NCBI GenBank assembly: GCA_963691705.1
Contig: OY829541.1
Location: forward strand, 36,349,661-36,413,660
Source: Viola odorata
Lineage: Eukaryota; Streptophyta; Magnoliopsida; Malpighiales; Violaceae
DNA length: 64,000 nt
Direction: 5' to 3'
Part shown: positions 18,101 to 30,738 of the stretch, in pieces
Layout of the letters: each line of letters opens with the position of its first letter
Numbering within the stretch: position 1 is the stretch's first letter
The notes under the pieces: model-generated
Database searches by the model: none
Seen by the model: only the letters and a program-made list of their open reading frames with translations
Told to the model about the DNA's origin: nothing
Position numbers and translations under genes: made by a program

Positions 18101-19676
18101 TCTCGCCAAGTAAGTTATTAAAGCGACCCCGGGTTACGCCATATGCAGACAACAATTCTTCCTCTTAGTATTTGTGATCGTATCAAGCAACTTTGTCGTA
18201 ACTTTATCTGGGGTTCCTCTCCTGAAGCTCGTAAGGATCATCTCATCAATTGGGATAACATTTGTCGCCTTTAGAAGAAGGAGGAGCTGGTATCAAACAA
18301 TTGAAATGCCAAAATAATGCTTTTGTTTGGAAGAGTTTGTGGCGCTTGATTAGTAACCCATCTTCCTTTTGGGCTCAAATTTTTATCTCCAAGTATAAAA
18401 TCCCAACAACCCCTTGGTCGTTTAATCTGCAGACTGTTTCTGGTTCGCTTTTGTGGCGCTATATGTGCAACCTTTGGCCCACCTTTTGGTAAAAGAATCA
18501 ATTGGTTTAGGGGCTGCGAGAATCAGATTTCTTTTTGGCAAGATAATTGGGTGGAAGATTGCGGTCTCTTTAGTCTTTTGGAGGTGCGAAATCAAGCTTC
18601 TTTTGGGTACTTTCTTCTAAGGCTTGGACTGTGGATGAGACATTCAAGCAAGAGAATGATGCGTCCCTTCAACAAATCCTCACATTGCTTCCTAGGAAGA
18701 CGTAGTATTCCTACTACTCTTGCCAAAACCTTCTAGACATTTGGGTAAAGTTCCCCCATTTGGAATGCTAGTGCTTCGGTGAGCTCTCTATGACATCGGC
18801 CTACAGCTACTTGAGGAGCACCAATGCTCATCTTCCTTTGGTAGATTGGAAAACTTACTGGGAATGGTCAGGACCTCAACGCATACGCTCTTTTTCATGG
18901 TTAGGAAACTTGCTCAAGATGCGACTTGTACAGTCTATCATGGAGTTGATGAAAGCCTATTGCATGTTTTGCACGACTGTCCTGATGCTAAGATGGTTTG
19001 GTGTAACCTGTTGCATCCCACTAATGTAAATAATTTCTTTGAGCTGCTTGTGGAGTCATGGTTTCAGCGAAATTTGGATGGTAAATTTGTAGGTCGCAAA
19101 ACATTCTACTGGAGTTTAATTCTTGGGTTTGGGTGCTAGTGTTAATGGCATTGGAGGAACAATTTTTTATTCATTAGCTCGACGATCCCTTTCAGCTCCG
19201 CCCTCGCCTTTGATTATTTGCATAAAGTTAACAAAAATCATTCTTGGGTTCATGCGCATATGTCTTGGCATGCCCTATCTCTGTGTTGGGTTTTGATTAA
19301 CACAGATGAGTTTCGGAAGGGCTATTTGCGTGCTTCTGTAGGTGGCGTTTTGTGTGACTCCAATGGTCAGTGGCTTGGTGGATTTTTAGAGGCTCTCCAA
19401 TGCCTTTATCGCGAGCTTTGGGGAGTGTACTTATCTCATCAGGAAGCCTGGGCTAGTGGATGGAGAAAGATTATTTTGCAGGTTGATAACAAGAGTGTGG
19501 TGCATGTGATTACAAGATCCTCTTCAGCAATTAAGTCGTATAAGTAATTGATTGTTGTGATTCGGAATCTCTTGAAGTTTCAATGGTATGTCCGAATGAT
19601 GCAACTTTATAAAAAAATTAATGCCGGTCCAGATGGGCTTGCTAATCTAGCTTTCGACATTTCAAAATATTATACG
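18101..19676 (+). pseudogene. LINE ORF2, zinc-binding region and RNase H
   Basis: The post-RT region is shown by EEGGAGIKQLKCQNNAFVWKSL (split over 18262-18330) and WAQIFISKYKI. A zf-RVT-like segment (LLHVLHDCPDAKMVWCNLL, split) lies near 18955. RNase H type I appears at 19218-19547: LCWVLINTDEFRKG, a GGVLCDSNGQWLGGF strand and LQVDNKSVVHVI, with the RNase H Asp residues in NTD and VDN. The copy ends without a recognisable poly(A) because the SIRE-type LTR begins at 19677. Confidence 0.75.
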
Positions 19677-20737
19677 TGATTCGACTCAACTTTCATAAAA
19701 CAATAAATAGGGGACAATAGACTTTTAAAAAATCTAACACAAAAAGTAAGGAGAATAGTAAAGACACAAGAATTTATAATGGTTCCAATTCATAATCTGA
19801 ATTGTACTCCACACTACCTAAGAGCTTCACCTTAGGATTTTCTAACAAAACACCTCTTTGCTATTAACTAGAGTTTTTCTCGGTTCAGCTCTCAACCTTA
19901 CACTTTGATTTTTTCGGACTCAACCACAACCTTTACACCTTGGTTTTTATGGGCTCAACCACATCCTAACACAATCCTCTTTCAAGGTAAGGAATGCACC
20001 AACCTAGTTCTTTACAAGGGACAAGAAATCTACCCAATAACCCAAAAGTGTTAGGTACACTTTTCAAACTTTCACAATTGTAAAAAATGTAATTGCAACA
20101 AAGAATTAGTGCACAAATTAATAAATATATGATTCACAATGACACCAATAAATGAACAATATTACCTCAGGAAGAAAGCAATTCAAACTCGAATGAATGA
20201 CACAAGATTGATCGAAAATAGATTTTGCAAGACGTGTGTCATAAAACTGATTTTGAGAGTTTGTAAATGTACATATGTGTTTGGAACTTTGTATGAGCTT
20301 TCTTGTCTCAACCAATTCATATTGGATGAGTATTTATAGGTTTAAAATGGTTGTGACCGTTTATAGCCGTTGGAGTCAAAAACTAGCTGTTATGCATTTG
20401 AAAAACTAGCCGTTATTTCTTGTCTGCTACTAACGGTATGTCGTTAAATACTCTGTCGATTTTTACTCATTTTTTAAAACTTATTTTCGTGTAAAACCTT
20501 TTGACACTTTTTCTTGAGGTATAATTGAACATAAATCAAGTGTTACATAGAATCATACTTATATGTTTTAGTCCTAAAGTACACTTGATCTTGAGCTTGC
20601 GATAATCAAATTGTTAGTCTTGGTTGTCTTGATCGCAAAGCTACATACACACTTTAACTTAAATTTGCATTAGTACGATAATTAATTTGTGTGTCTTAAT
20701 TCATCAAAATAAGATTAATATGCTCCTTGGGCCAACA
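19677..20737 (-). repeat. 3' LTR of the SIRE-type element
   Basis: On the minus strand it starts TGTTGGCCCAAGGAGC at 20737, directly after the polypurine tract AAAAAGGGGGAGAT (20738-20751), as in many SIRE elements. It has a TATA box (TATAAATAC) at about 20328-20336. The other end, at TGATTCGACTC (19677, plus strand), is inferred from the TG/CA rule and from the end of LINE sequence; it may be off by some bases. Confidence 0.7.
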
Positions 20738-21894
20738 ATCTCCCCCTTTTTGATGATGACAACCACAAATTATTTTTAAACAAATTGAACATGCAATTTA
20801 AATTAAAGTTTAAAAGAGAGAAGTTACTCCCCCGCCGAAATGCTCCCCCTATCAATATGCTTAATTTTATTAAAGAGCCTCAATGCCCCCCCTACATAAA
20901 AATGTTAGTACATATGAAGTATAGCAAAGAATTAGCTCCTTATTCTCATATATTTTCTCCCCCTTTGTCAACAACAAAAAGGGGAAAATAAATATTAATT
21001 AAAGCATGGAGAATAAAAGGAGCAAGCGTATAAAAATTACTTCAAAAGTAATTAGTGCAGCAATTATCCATACTAAAATTAAGTTTACAACCATTAAGGA
21101 TAAATAAGTTCAATACAGACAGCAAATTGCAAAGATGACATGGATAATAAAATATGCAAGTGTGATATGAGATGATCATTAATTGATGGGTTATGTTTGG
21201 AAGGATTTGATGAAGATTTAAGCGATTAAGAGTAAAAAGATAGTGTTTTTGGTAAATGGAGTCGGGTTTGGAAAGAGAGAAAATCTGAAAATCTGAGTTT
21301 TGAATTTTTTATTTTTATTTTTTGCCGAAGAGATTATGATCACCCTCATGGGTGCGATCATGCACATGTTAAATTTACCCAGCAAATCTAGAGAAAAACA
21401 GAAAGTTCATGGTCACCCTCATGGATGAGCTCATGCCCATATGGCATGCTTACCCAGCAATTCTAGAAAAAAATGAAGAGTTCATGGGTAGCAGCATGGT
21501 TTAATTCAACAACTTATTTGCCCAACCATGAGACCAGTTTTCCATCATTTTTTAGCTTCAAAATGCATTTTTGCTCCAATTTAACTTCCATAAACTCCGT
21601 ATAACCTCCAAAAATACCCTTATACATTTAATCAAAGACTCATAATCTAATGTGAAATCATTTCCAACCAAAGCTTAAGATCATCACAAATGCACAAATG
21701 CAAAAATGCATAAAAATCATGTTTCTAATTAAACAAAATATGCATAAAATGTTTAGAACAATTATATGGAAATTTTAACACATATGATTATGGATTTTAA
21801 TTCTTCAAAATGATCACATCATTATATAAGCACAAAATAAATAAACGCATAAAAATAAACATAAAAAGAAGAGTTCAAGGAATACCAATTTAGT
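20738..21894 (-). other. 3' noncoding region of the SIRE-type element
   Basis: About 1.15 kb between the end of RNase H and the 3' LTR. In SIRE elements an envelope-like ORF can lie here, but no such frame is visible. An imperfect direct repeat of about 75 bases (about 21339-21411 and 21412-21488) contains CACCCTCATGG, CATGC and TTACCCAGCAA in both copies. Confidence 0.6.
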
Positions 21895-23350
21895 TTAATC
21901 AAATGGGTTGCAAATGCCGATTTCATGTCTTAGCTCCACAAAACGTTCCTTGGCAAGAGACTTAGTGAAAATGTCTGCAAGTTGTTTGTTAGTGCCAACG
22001 AATTCAAGCACAATCCCCTTTACCTATATGATCACAGATAAAATGATGTCTAACATCGATATGCTTAGTCCGTGAATGACATATAGGGTTCTTAGTCAAG
22101 TTAATGGCACTTGTGCTATCACAATAAATAGGAATCTTATTAAACTTAAGATCAAAATTTTCTAAAGTCTGTTTCATCCACAAAATTTGTGCTACACAAG
22201 ATCCAGCGGTAATATATTCAGCTTCTATCGTAGAAGTTGCCACAAAATTTTGTTTCTTATTTGACCAAGAAACCAAAGCTTGTCCTAAGAAATGGCAAGT
22301 GCCACTAGTGCTTTTCCTATCAATTTTGCATCCTGCAAAATCTGCATTAGATTATTCAACTAGAGCAATGCTAGACCCTTTAGAGTACAAAGTCCCAATT
22401 TAGGTGTACTTTTCAAATTTCTAAAAATTCTTTTTAATGCACACAAATGAGACTCTTTAGGACAAGATTGAAAATGAGCAAATAGACAAACACTAAACAT
22501 TATAACCAGTCTACTTGTCGTTAAATATAAAAGACTACCCATCATACCTCGATAAAGAGTGATATCCACATTTTTACCATTTTCATCTTTGTCGAGGTTG
22601 GCGGTCGGGCTTAGGGGGATATGACTCTCATTGACTTCATTGTATCCATATTTGGTGAGGAGATCCTTGATATACTTCGCTTGATTGATGAAAATAGCGT
22701 CTTGAGATTGTCAGATTTGAAGTCCAAGGAAGAATGTTAATTCTTCCATCATGCTCATCTCAAATTCGCTATGTATACATTTCTCAAATTTCTTGCACAA
22801 AAAATCATTAGTTGAACCAAAAATAATATCGTCAACGTAAATTTGCACAATAAGCATGTTGTTACCATTATGTTTTGTGAAAAGTGTAGAATCAATTTTC
22901 CCCATTTTAAAACCATTTTTCAACAAAAAATGACTTAAACGATCATACCAAGCTCTAGGAGCTTGCTTAAGACCATACAAAGCCTTTTCTAATTTAAAAA
23001 CATGGTTAGGAAATTTATGATCTTCAAAACCGGGGGGTTGTTTAACATACACTTCTTCCATAATGTAACCATTTAAACATACACTTTTAATATCCATTTG
23101 AAATAAACTCATATTTTATGACATGCAATGCTAATAACATGCGTATGGTTTCAAATCTAGCAACTGGGACAAATGTCTCATCAAAATCAATACTTTCTTG
23201 TTGGTTGTACCCTTTGGCCACCAATCTAGCTTTATTTCTAATGACTTTTCCCGACTCATCAAGTTTGTTTCTAAAAACCCACTTGGTACCAATTATACTA
23301 TGGTTGCTAGGCTTAGGAATTAATTTTCAAACACAATTATGTTCAAATTG
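21895..23350 (-). pseudogene. Reverse transcriptase and RNase H of the SIRE-type element
   Basis: [22 protein letters not shown] and [14 protein letters not shown] upstream in one frame, then 23112-22711 with VYVKQPPGFEDHKFPNHVFK, LYGLKQAPRAWYDRL and the catalytic YVDD at about 22829-22845. A linker frame (22569-22360) has YRGMMGSLLYL. RNase H covers 22276-21895: SNKKQNFVATSTIEAEYI, PIYCDSTSAINL, then HSRTKHIDVRHHFI. After a frame change it ends with GTNKQLADIFTKSL and the TAA at 21895. The enzymes would make cDNA from element RNA. At least three interruptions make it non-functional. Confidence 0.85.
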
Positions 23351-23362
23351 ATTTAGTTCCTC

Positions 23363-24990
23363 TTAAATGACAATCATCCAGCTAACATTATGCAAGGCCT
23401 CATCAGACTTCTTAGGCTCAAATTGAGATACAAAAACTTGATGATCACATACATTTCTAAGAGAAGAGCGAGTGGTAATACCTTTGCTATTAAAATTACC
23501 TATGATTTGCTCTTGCAAATGTGCATTCATGATTTTCCAAGGTTTGGAAGTTGAAGAGCCTTGATCATTTTTATTGACTATGTCATTTGCATGCTCAAGG
23601 ACCTCTTCTCTCATTTCTATCTCCTTTTGATTATCTGGATTATCTAGTGATGGAGTGGTGTCCTTCAAGTTGTCAATATTTGACGTAGAATGATTGACTT
23701 GAAGGCTTCCAAAATCTTCATCGATATCACTAGCTATCTTTTTCACACTTTCAAAAGGATTAGTCTCATCAAATGCAATATGCATGGATTCTTCTACAAC
23801 TAGAGTCCTTTTATTATAAACTCTATATGCTTTGCTAGTAGTAGAATAACCAAGAAAAATACCTTCATCCGACTTTGCATAAAATTTTCCCAAATTATTT
23901 TTGATGTTTAAAATGAAACATTTACATCCAAAGACTCTAAAATAAAAAATGGTGGGTTTCTTATGATGTCATAATTCATAAGGAGTTTTATTGAGCAATG
24001 GTCGAATTAAAACACGATTTAAAATATAGTATGCGGTACTTACGACTTCTGCCCAAAAATATTTTGGTACATTATGTGCATTTAAAAGAGTTCGAGCCGC
24101 TTCTTGCAATGTTCTATTTTTCCTCTCAACTACCCCATTTTGTTGAGGAGTGCGAGGACAAGAAAAATTATGTTCAATACCATTTTCATTGCAAAATTCT
24201 TGAAAAATACTATTTTCAAACTCACCACCATGATCACTTTTAATTTTGGAATTTTTAAAACATTTTCATTTTGAATTCTTTTGCAGAGTCTTTTGAAGTT
24301 ATCACATGCATCATGCTTATGAGCTAAGAAAATAACCCAAGTAAATCTAGAATAATCATCAACAATAACAAAAACATACTTCTTACCACCCATGCCAGCT
24401 GTCCTCATTAGACCAAATAAATCAAGGTGAAGAAGTTGGAGTGGCCTTGAAGTAGATACAATTTTTGTAGACTTGAATGAGCTCTTGGTTTGCTTCCCAT
24501 ATTGACATGCATCACACAAGCCCTCCATCTTATACTTCAATTTTGGTAGGTCTCGAACTAGCTCTTTCCTAGATAGCTTTGCAATATGGTCGATTCCTAC
24601 ATGAACAAGTCTTCTATGCGAAATTGATGAGTTATCTACTAGTTCACTTAAATAATTATGATCATTGTTAGGAATATCATTCAAATCAATCATATAAATA
24701 TTCCCTACTCTATTGCCAATAAAAACTAGTGAGCGTGTGAAGGTGTTCCTAACTTCACAATGTGTTGAGGTGAAAATAACAATTAAATCTTTATCACATA
24801 ATTGACTAATGCTAAAAAGATTGAATTTAAGATCATTCACAAACAACACATGCTCAATAGAAAGGAGAGTGACCAACTTTACCAATGCCTAAAACCTTGC
24901 ATTTTTTGTTATCTCCAAATGTTACTCTTCCTTTTTCCTTCTCCTCCAAATGAGTGAATTTTGACTTATCACCCGTCATGTGCCGCGAAC
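23363..24990 (-). pseudogene. Protease end and integrase of the SIRE-type element
   Basis: From 24990 leftward the frame begins with CSRHMTGDKSKF, just after the protease-flanking WYLDSG that is stranded at 32358. The GAG-pre-integrase domain follows (SHRRLVHVGIDHIAKLSR near 24620). The integrase core shows LHLDLFG, then VDDYSRFTWVIFLAHK. A frame change near 24240 precedes the next block. The C-terminal part KSDEGIFLGYSTTSKAYRVY lies at 23893-23820. These blocks are in the copia order. The catalytic third acidic residue lies in the damaged stretch and could not be confirmed. Confidence 0.8.
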
Positions 24991-24995
24991 ACCCG

Positions 24996-26582
24996 TGATC
25001 GTCACTCAAATATACTTAATATTTTCTTGATGCCTAAGTGCACAGATAAATGTGTAAAGGACAAGACAGGATCGAGCCACAGAGATTGAAGGAATAATAG
25101 ATCAGTTTAGATGTATGACAAGGAACAAAATGCAACAAAGTACAAACAAGTAACACTGGGGTGGTTTATGTTGATTTAGGAATTAATCAACGCAGAAGTG
25201 GGAGCTAACAAGACAAATAATTAAAGCAGTTCTCCAAGGCATGAAAGTAAAATGCAATCGAGGGCAAGATGATTAAACATAGTTCGAGGGCAAGAAAATA
25301 AGAAAAGCAGTAAAAGAGATGTTAATCCGAGGGGAAGAGATCTTAGCAAAATGTGTTCGCGGGTTTCATTTCAGGTCAGTTAATCATCGACACAAAAATA
25401 ATCCAAACTCATGCACAGACCTGCTGTAGGGGCCTAGTTTCCATGCAACAACCCCTACTTACCTTCGTAGGTAGGAGCTACCCCCCGTTTCCACATATAA
25501 GGTAGCCTTGACGTTTTGCCATCCTCCCAGGCACAAATGCAGGGAGGCACTACTCAAAACGTCCATGAAGTGGAGGTAAGACAGATCTAGGGCGTGACAT
25601 CTCAGTGTGTCAAGCTCGCATCACATACCCTAAACGACCGTTTACCCCTAGACGAAAGACCTCTCGCGATGTCCCCATTAGGTATCTACTTTAACTCAAG
25701 GATTCACGTCAGTTATAACCAAGAGAGTGACAGTGCTCACACAAAAATATTAACAGTTGATCAAGCCCTTAACATTTCTAAATGAGCATGGAATTAAAAT
25801 GATAAACAATTGAATATGTCAAGAGAATATATTAAGCACATTTTAGGCCTCCTAACCGAATCTTACAACCCTTAAAACACACTTTACTAAGAAGAGGAAA
25901 TTTAGCTACTCATAAATAAATGTAAACAATAGATAACAAGTAACATGCAACAAGGGAAAATAAAAGGAAAGAGTTTTAGAAGAAACCGAAGGATGAATTA
26001 ATAATTCAAAGGACAAAAGCTTGCTCTTTTACAAACCAGCGGCTGCTCCAAAAACCAAGAGAACAAATCCCTAAAAATTAGGGTAAAAGATGAAATGATG
26101 TAATAATATCCTAGGACTAGCCGTCCTTACAAAAACCCTAAAGCTTAGCTTATATAGCCTAAACTAGCTAGGAGATAAAATAGCTAAGGGAAGAGAGATA
26201 GCCAATGAGAGTGTGACAACACACGTTCTTCAGGGGAATATCCTAGGTTCTCTAGCGCGCCTGACACCTTTTGGAAACGCATGGAATCCCGTGCGGATCT
26301 TCGAATATTCTTCTCTTTGGCTTTCGATTGAGAATTGGCAGAGGTATCGCGGCCGAGAGATAACTCACTAGTCTGGTTAGCGTCGAGGGCTCGATGACAC
26401 TCTGATCCTCTGGCCTTGAAGCTCAAAATCCTAAGAATTCCTCCAAAAATGCTTCTTTTTGCTCATTTTCTCCATTTGGTGCTGATCTGCAATAAAGATG
26501 TAAATAAGGGTTAAATAGCATAATCAAGCCCCCGAAAAGGCTAGAAAAGAGGATAAAATCATGCCCATGAAACATGCTATCA
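24996..26582 (-). repeat. 3' LTR of Athila element 1
   Basis: On the minus strand it begins TGATAGCATGTTTCATGGGC and has a TATA box (CTATATAAGC) near 26150. It is preceded by the polypurine tract GTGTGGGGATATT at about 26583-26597. Confidence 0.9.
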
Positions 26583-27840
26583 AATATCCCCACACTGCCC
26601 TAATGCTCGCTGTCGAGCATTAACAAAATTGAAAAACCTACTCATGCAAAAACATACATCTTCAACCTCTTAACACATAGAATAGACAAGTCATTCGACA
26701 AACTATACCCAACCAGAACATATCCAGCCCTAGAAAAGCACCTGCATCAGACTAATAGGATAACGACCCTATCAACCAGACTTTTCCAGACCAAGCCTAT
26801 TCACCAGCAATCCTCACCTAGATATGTGTTTGCACTCATACTCAAAACAAAATGTGTGTTTAGGCTAATCACTCAAGAATGCAAATAACACAACACAGAC
26901 AGAGTTTGCACGTCAATCCGAGTACTGTAGTACATATGCGAGGGCAATCTAACGATCAAAGATGACTTTGCAAAAAGAAAAAGAAAAAGAAAGAGGGCAA
27001 GAGATATAATGGGGGTAGGAGGGTGAAGAAAGAAAGCAGAAACGAAAAGAAGAAAAAGGAAAAACAAGAAAAGAAAAGAAAAGAAAAGAAAAGAAAAGAA
27101 GAGAAAACAAATCTGGAGAGTTCCTCGGCTGGAAGGAAGGCGAGATGATGAGTAACATCCGCTGAAGAGGGCTGAGGGCGAGGGCTAGACGATGGCTTCG
27201 ACTTTCTTCAGTGGGGGAGATCTTTTGTCTGCTTTGGGGGCTCGAAGTGGTTGCCCTTTGCTATGTTTGCTCTGCTTTTATTTGAAATTTTATTTTTGAA
27301 CAATAATTAAAAGCAGGCAGGCATTTACTTTTCCTTTTTCAGCTCAGAACTTATGTTAGCATTTACTTTCTCGGTGCTGGAGCTGGAGCTGGCAATCTTT
27401 AAATACTTTCTGAGTGTTTGACTTCGAGGGCTTGAAATATGACCTTACTTCCCCACACTTGAATTTTGGTGTGGTGAGGAAGTAATATGATATTGTTGTC
27501 GTGGCCCTGATTTCTTAGTTCTGCACTTGCTCTTTCTTGCCCTTGATCTATATTTTTCCTCCCCACACTTATCTTCTTCGGAATCTAGCCCTTGCCTTGT
27601 GTGATGAAGAGTGTTACTCACCTGCCAAGGAAGGGTAAAAGAAAAGCTCAAATTGTTAGAAAAGAAAACATATAAGGAATTGGGAGTCGAGGGCTTGAAA
27701 AGGAGAAAAGATGGAGAAAGAGGAGAAACATAAGAAAATAAAGATAAAGAAAAAGAAAATAAATGAAAATAAAAATTTCAAAGCTTCTCGTCGTTTCGTT
27801 GCTTTCCCCCGTCTAATGGTGCCTATACCCAAGGATATTA
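26583..27840 (-). other. 3' untranslated region of Athila element 1
   Basis: No gene is seen. On the minus strand two words resembling the polypurine tract, AAGTGTGGGGAAG and AAGTGTGGGGAGG, lie near 27450 and 27560. They are like the AAGTGTGGGGAGG that precedes the LTR of the Athila element ending at 51421. A GAAAA microsatellite lies at about 27064-27105. Confidence 0.6.
27064..27105 (+). repeat. (GAAAA)n microsatellite
   Basis: About seven consecutive GAAAA units within a longer A/G-rich stretch. Confidence 0.85.
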
Positions 27841-28565
27841 TGTGGGGTTTTGGCATTCTGGTTTGGTACTAGAAAGTTGGTTTCCAAAATCAGAATGCCA
27901 AAAAAGGCGTTTGGTAACACCATTTGAAACTGAACTTCCTAAGAAGTTGGTTTCCAAAACCAAAGATTTCCTTGGTTTTGCCACTAGATGAGAATGGTCC
28001 AGTGGCCAAAACCGTTGGTTTGGATGAAAACACGGGAAGGAGAAATTCGTTTAATGAATTTTTGAAAATCCAAAAATACCCTCCTCATCTCTTATGCCTA
28101 CGATTGAAGATTTCATTTGAGCCCTAATTCATCTTCTCTTTGCCTCACGCAGCCGCTCGAGTCATCCCGTGCCCGATCTTCTTCTTCTTCGCCGTAGCAG
28201 CCTCACGCCGGCCTTCTAAAGAGACTGGAGTGAAGCTGAAGCTAGAGAAGATTCCAGAAGAAGAGGTAGCATATGAAGATGGCATGGGGAGTCAGAAGAG
28301 GAAGAAAGGAGAGGATTTGAAGAAGGAGGAAGAAGAATAGGAAGTAAAAGAAGAAGGATCAGAGAAGGCGACTCTTGATGGAGTTGTGCCAGTGGGAAAG
28401 TCTGTTCGGTTTTCCGGCAAAGGGAAAACGAGGAGGAGCCATTACAATGCGTTTGAGTATAATAGGAATAGATATGGACTTGTAAGTTGGGATTTTGTTA
28501 TTTTGGCTTTGTTGATACCTGCTTTTACATTTTATGCATTTCTCTTGAGAGTTGTGAAATTATAG
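27841..28565 (+). pseudogene. Captured first exon resembling a plant BAH-domain gene
   Basis: An open frame with one TAG (28338-28340) runs from about 28140 to 28482. It is Glu/Lys-rich and then reads VPVGKSVRFSGKGKTRR followed by SHYNAFEYNRNRYGL. This resembles the sequence that leads into the BAH domain of plant nuclear BAH/TFIIS-type proteins (pattern GKGxxRxxHYxxFEYxGNRY). The homology stops at GGACTT|GTAAGT, a consensus splice donor, and T-rich intron-like DNA follows. It lies opposite to the element's coding strand. The left part has a 40-base hairpin (TTTTGGCATTCTG and its complement at 27849-27902). Recognition from memory only; moderate. Confidence 0.45.
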
Positions 28566-28830
28566 AGCAGCAATGACATTAATGCCTGCCCCCAAATCGC
28601 ACATAGCCTTGCCGATGTCGACCGTACCAATTCGGCAGGGGATGATGAACATTCCTTGGTCCTTGCATTTCGGGGGGATCTTATCTCGGCCCCATTGACT
28701 CTCGGCCCCAATGACATTAATGCCTGCCCCCAAATTACACATAGCCTTGCCGATGTCGACCGTACCAATTCGGCAGGGGATGATGAACATTCCTTAGTCC
28801 TTGCATTTCGGGGGGATCTTCCTGTGGATG
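28566..28830 (-). pseudogene. Protease fragment with tandemly duplicated active site
   Basis: The Athila protease segment MFIIPCRIGTVDIGKAMC(D/N)LGAGINV occurs twice in one frame, 138 bases apart (starting near 28572 and 28710 on the plus strand). One copy keeps Asp in the active-site D-L-G-A and the other has Asn. The 27-base spacer itself contains CTCGGCCCC twice. Downstream pol is missing. A dimer-like repeat of this kind is most simply a slippage or recombination product. Confidence 0.75.
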
Positions 28831-28898
28831 TGGGCAGAAGCGTTAGCTCCTACACTGATCTTCTTAACTTCAGCCAATTTACACTTATTCATGCACAA

Positions 28899-30705
28899 CT
28901 ATTTCAGGAACTTGGCGTAGCGAGGCACATTCTTTACTGCTTGGAAAAGAGGGATGTTTACAACCACTTTGCTGAACATGTCGAAGATCTCACGATCTTC
29001 CTTGTCTTTCTTGTATTTGATCAATCTTTGGGGAAATGGGGGCTCGAAAATCTTGTGAATATATTCCTGGGTGAATTCGGGCGGATTGGGGTCATTCCTT
29101 GGTGAACCTCTAGGAGAGCGGATTCTGTCCTCCATGACCTCGACAAATCTGGGCACTTTCGGGCTTTTTGCTCTGGGTTTCGACTTGAGTCCAGACTCTG
29201 GAGAGTTTTCAATATCGGGGGCATGTTGTGCAGGAGGTATCAAGGTTGTTCCACTTCGCAGAGTGATAGCACAGACGTTGTGCTTTGGATTTGTTTCGGT
29301 TTGAGGTGGAAATCTTCCTTGGTTTTTCAGCTCTTTCATCTCGGCCATCATGGTACTCATTTGCTTCTTAAGATCCTCGATTTCCTTTTGCTGTTCGGGG
29401 TTCCGAGGTAGTTCTGTATTCGGGGGCACGATGAAAGTCTGATCCTGGGGAGGTTGGCATTGATACTGATTATACGTGGGTTGGGGTCTGAAGTTCTGCA
29501 TATTGAGAGGAGAAGGATGATTCCCATAAGGATACTATTGCTAGTTAGGGCCCAACGGCTGCCCTGGTTGTAGTTTTGACCGTAAGGGGCTTGATTGTAC
29601 TGGCCAGCAGCGTTCACTTGGATCGCATCTGGAATATGGGGGCATGCATCTGTGGGGTGGTCCATGAAATTACAGATTTGACAGGCCTTGACTGGTGTGG
29701 ACTGTCCTGCCATAAAATTCTGAAATAGCCTCTAAGGGCGGTCAGCTGATTCTGTAGTACAGCAACTTGGACATCTTGGCCACTACTGTTACCAACTTCA
29801 GACGTAGCATTCTTGGCCATGAGTTCGATGGTGGCCTTGGCAGCTGCTGGTGTGAGAGCGGTGAGAGAACCATTGGCGGCAGCGTTGAGAAGGGCCCTGT
29901 CGTGAGCCTTGAGGCCTTCACAAAAATACTGAATAAGGGCGTGCTCGCTAAGGTTGTTCGAGGGGCACATGGACTGCATTTTTAGAAATCTTTCATAATA
30001 CTGGGCTAGATTCTCTTCTTTCCTCTGGACAATGGATACAAGCTGCTTGCGCGTGGTGTTAGCTATAGATGCTGGGTAATACTTCTCAGTGAAAATCTTG
30101 GACATTTCAGCCCAAGAGTGGATGGATCTTGGCGGAAGGTCATAATACCAGTCGAGGGCATCATCTTTGAGAGACCACATGAAAGCGCGTAGCTTCGCTT
30201 GCTTGATGCTGACATTGAGAGGTTTCATGGCCTCGCAAATCGAGTGGAGCTGTTGAAGGTGACAAAGGGCACTTCCTTTGGGAACACCTCGAAAGGTAGG
30301 CAGATGGTGCATGACGGCAGATTTGAGTGTCCAATCATGAGGGACAACAGGCCAGACAATACAACTGCTCGACATGTCGGGGGCTGCATTGAGGTGATCT
30401 ATGGACTGCTGGTTTGGAGGAGGTGGCGGTGGGTCTTCGTGACGCACATGGTTGTCATGATCTTCCATGGATGGAAAATCAAAATGAGCTGCTATTGGGT
30501 TTTTAAGACCACGATGAAGGTAGGCTAGGTTTTGAAAAAACTGATGGTCTTGGTTGGCCAGATTGGAAGGTTGTCTTTTGAGGGCAGGATGAGGGATTCC
30601 TCTACGCTGGGTAGAAGGTCCTCTAGCTTGCCTCCGAAGTCCTCTTTCTGTTCTGGTCAATTCGAGATCTAGAGGGAGTAGATCTGATGCAGATCTCCTG
30701 GTCAT
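28899..30705 (-). pseudogene. Gag of Athila element 1
   Basis: The start is at 30705 (MTRRSASDLLPLDLEL), the same start as in Athila elements 2 and 3; the frame extends upstream but the shared start is preferred. The Gag core (DWTLKSAVMHHLPTFRG ... DDALDWYYDLPPRS ... LAQYYERFLKMQ) is intact to 29760. A CCHC knuckle (C-Q-I-C-x4-H-x4-C) lies near 29640-29690. A frame change near 29600 leads to the second part 29501-28899 (VCAITLRSGTTL, FIEVMEDRIRSPRG-like, FDMFSKVVVNIPLFQAVKN). This Gag would form the particle. Confidence 0.85.
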
Positions 30706-30738
30706 ACAAGTAAAAAGAAAATAATTAGTACCGTTCAA

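Larger units (their letters stand above)
6451..19676 (+). mobile_element. Old plant L1-like LINE interrupted by three later insertions
   Basis: When the three insertions (6964-12335, 12528-13057, 14118-16677) are skipped together with one TSD copy each, the reading frame of the host sequence continues across each junction. In order it carries an ORF1-like segment with KFGTWMIAQ, an ORF2 endonuclease segment, an RT segment, a zinc-binding region and a type I RNase H. This order is that of plant L1 elements with RNase H. The copy is full of stops and frameshifts and is the oldest layer here. Its 3' end is cut by the SIRE-type LTR at 19677. Confidence 0.75.
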
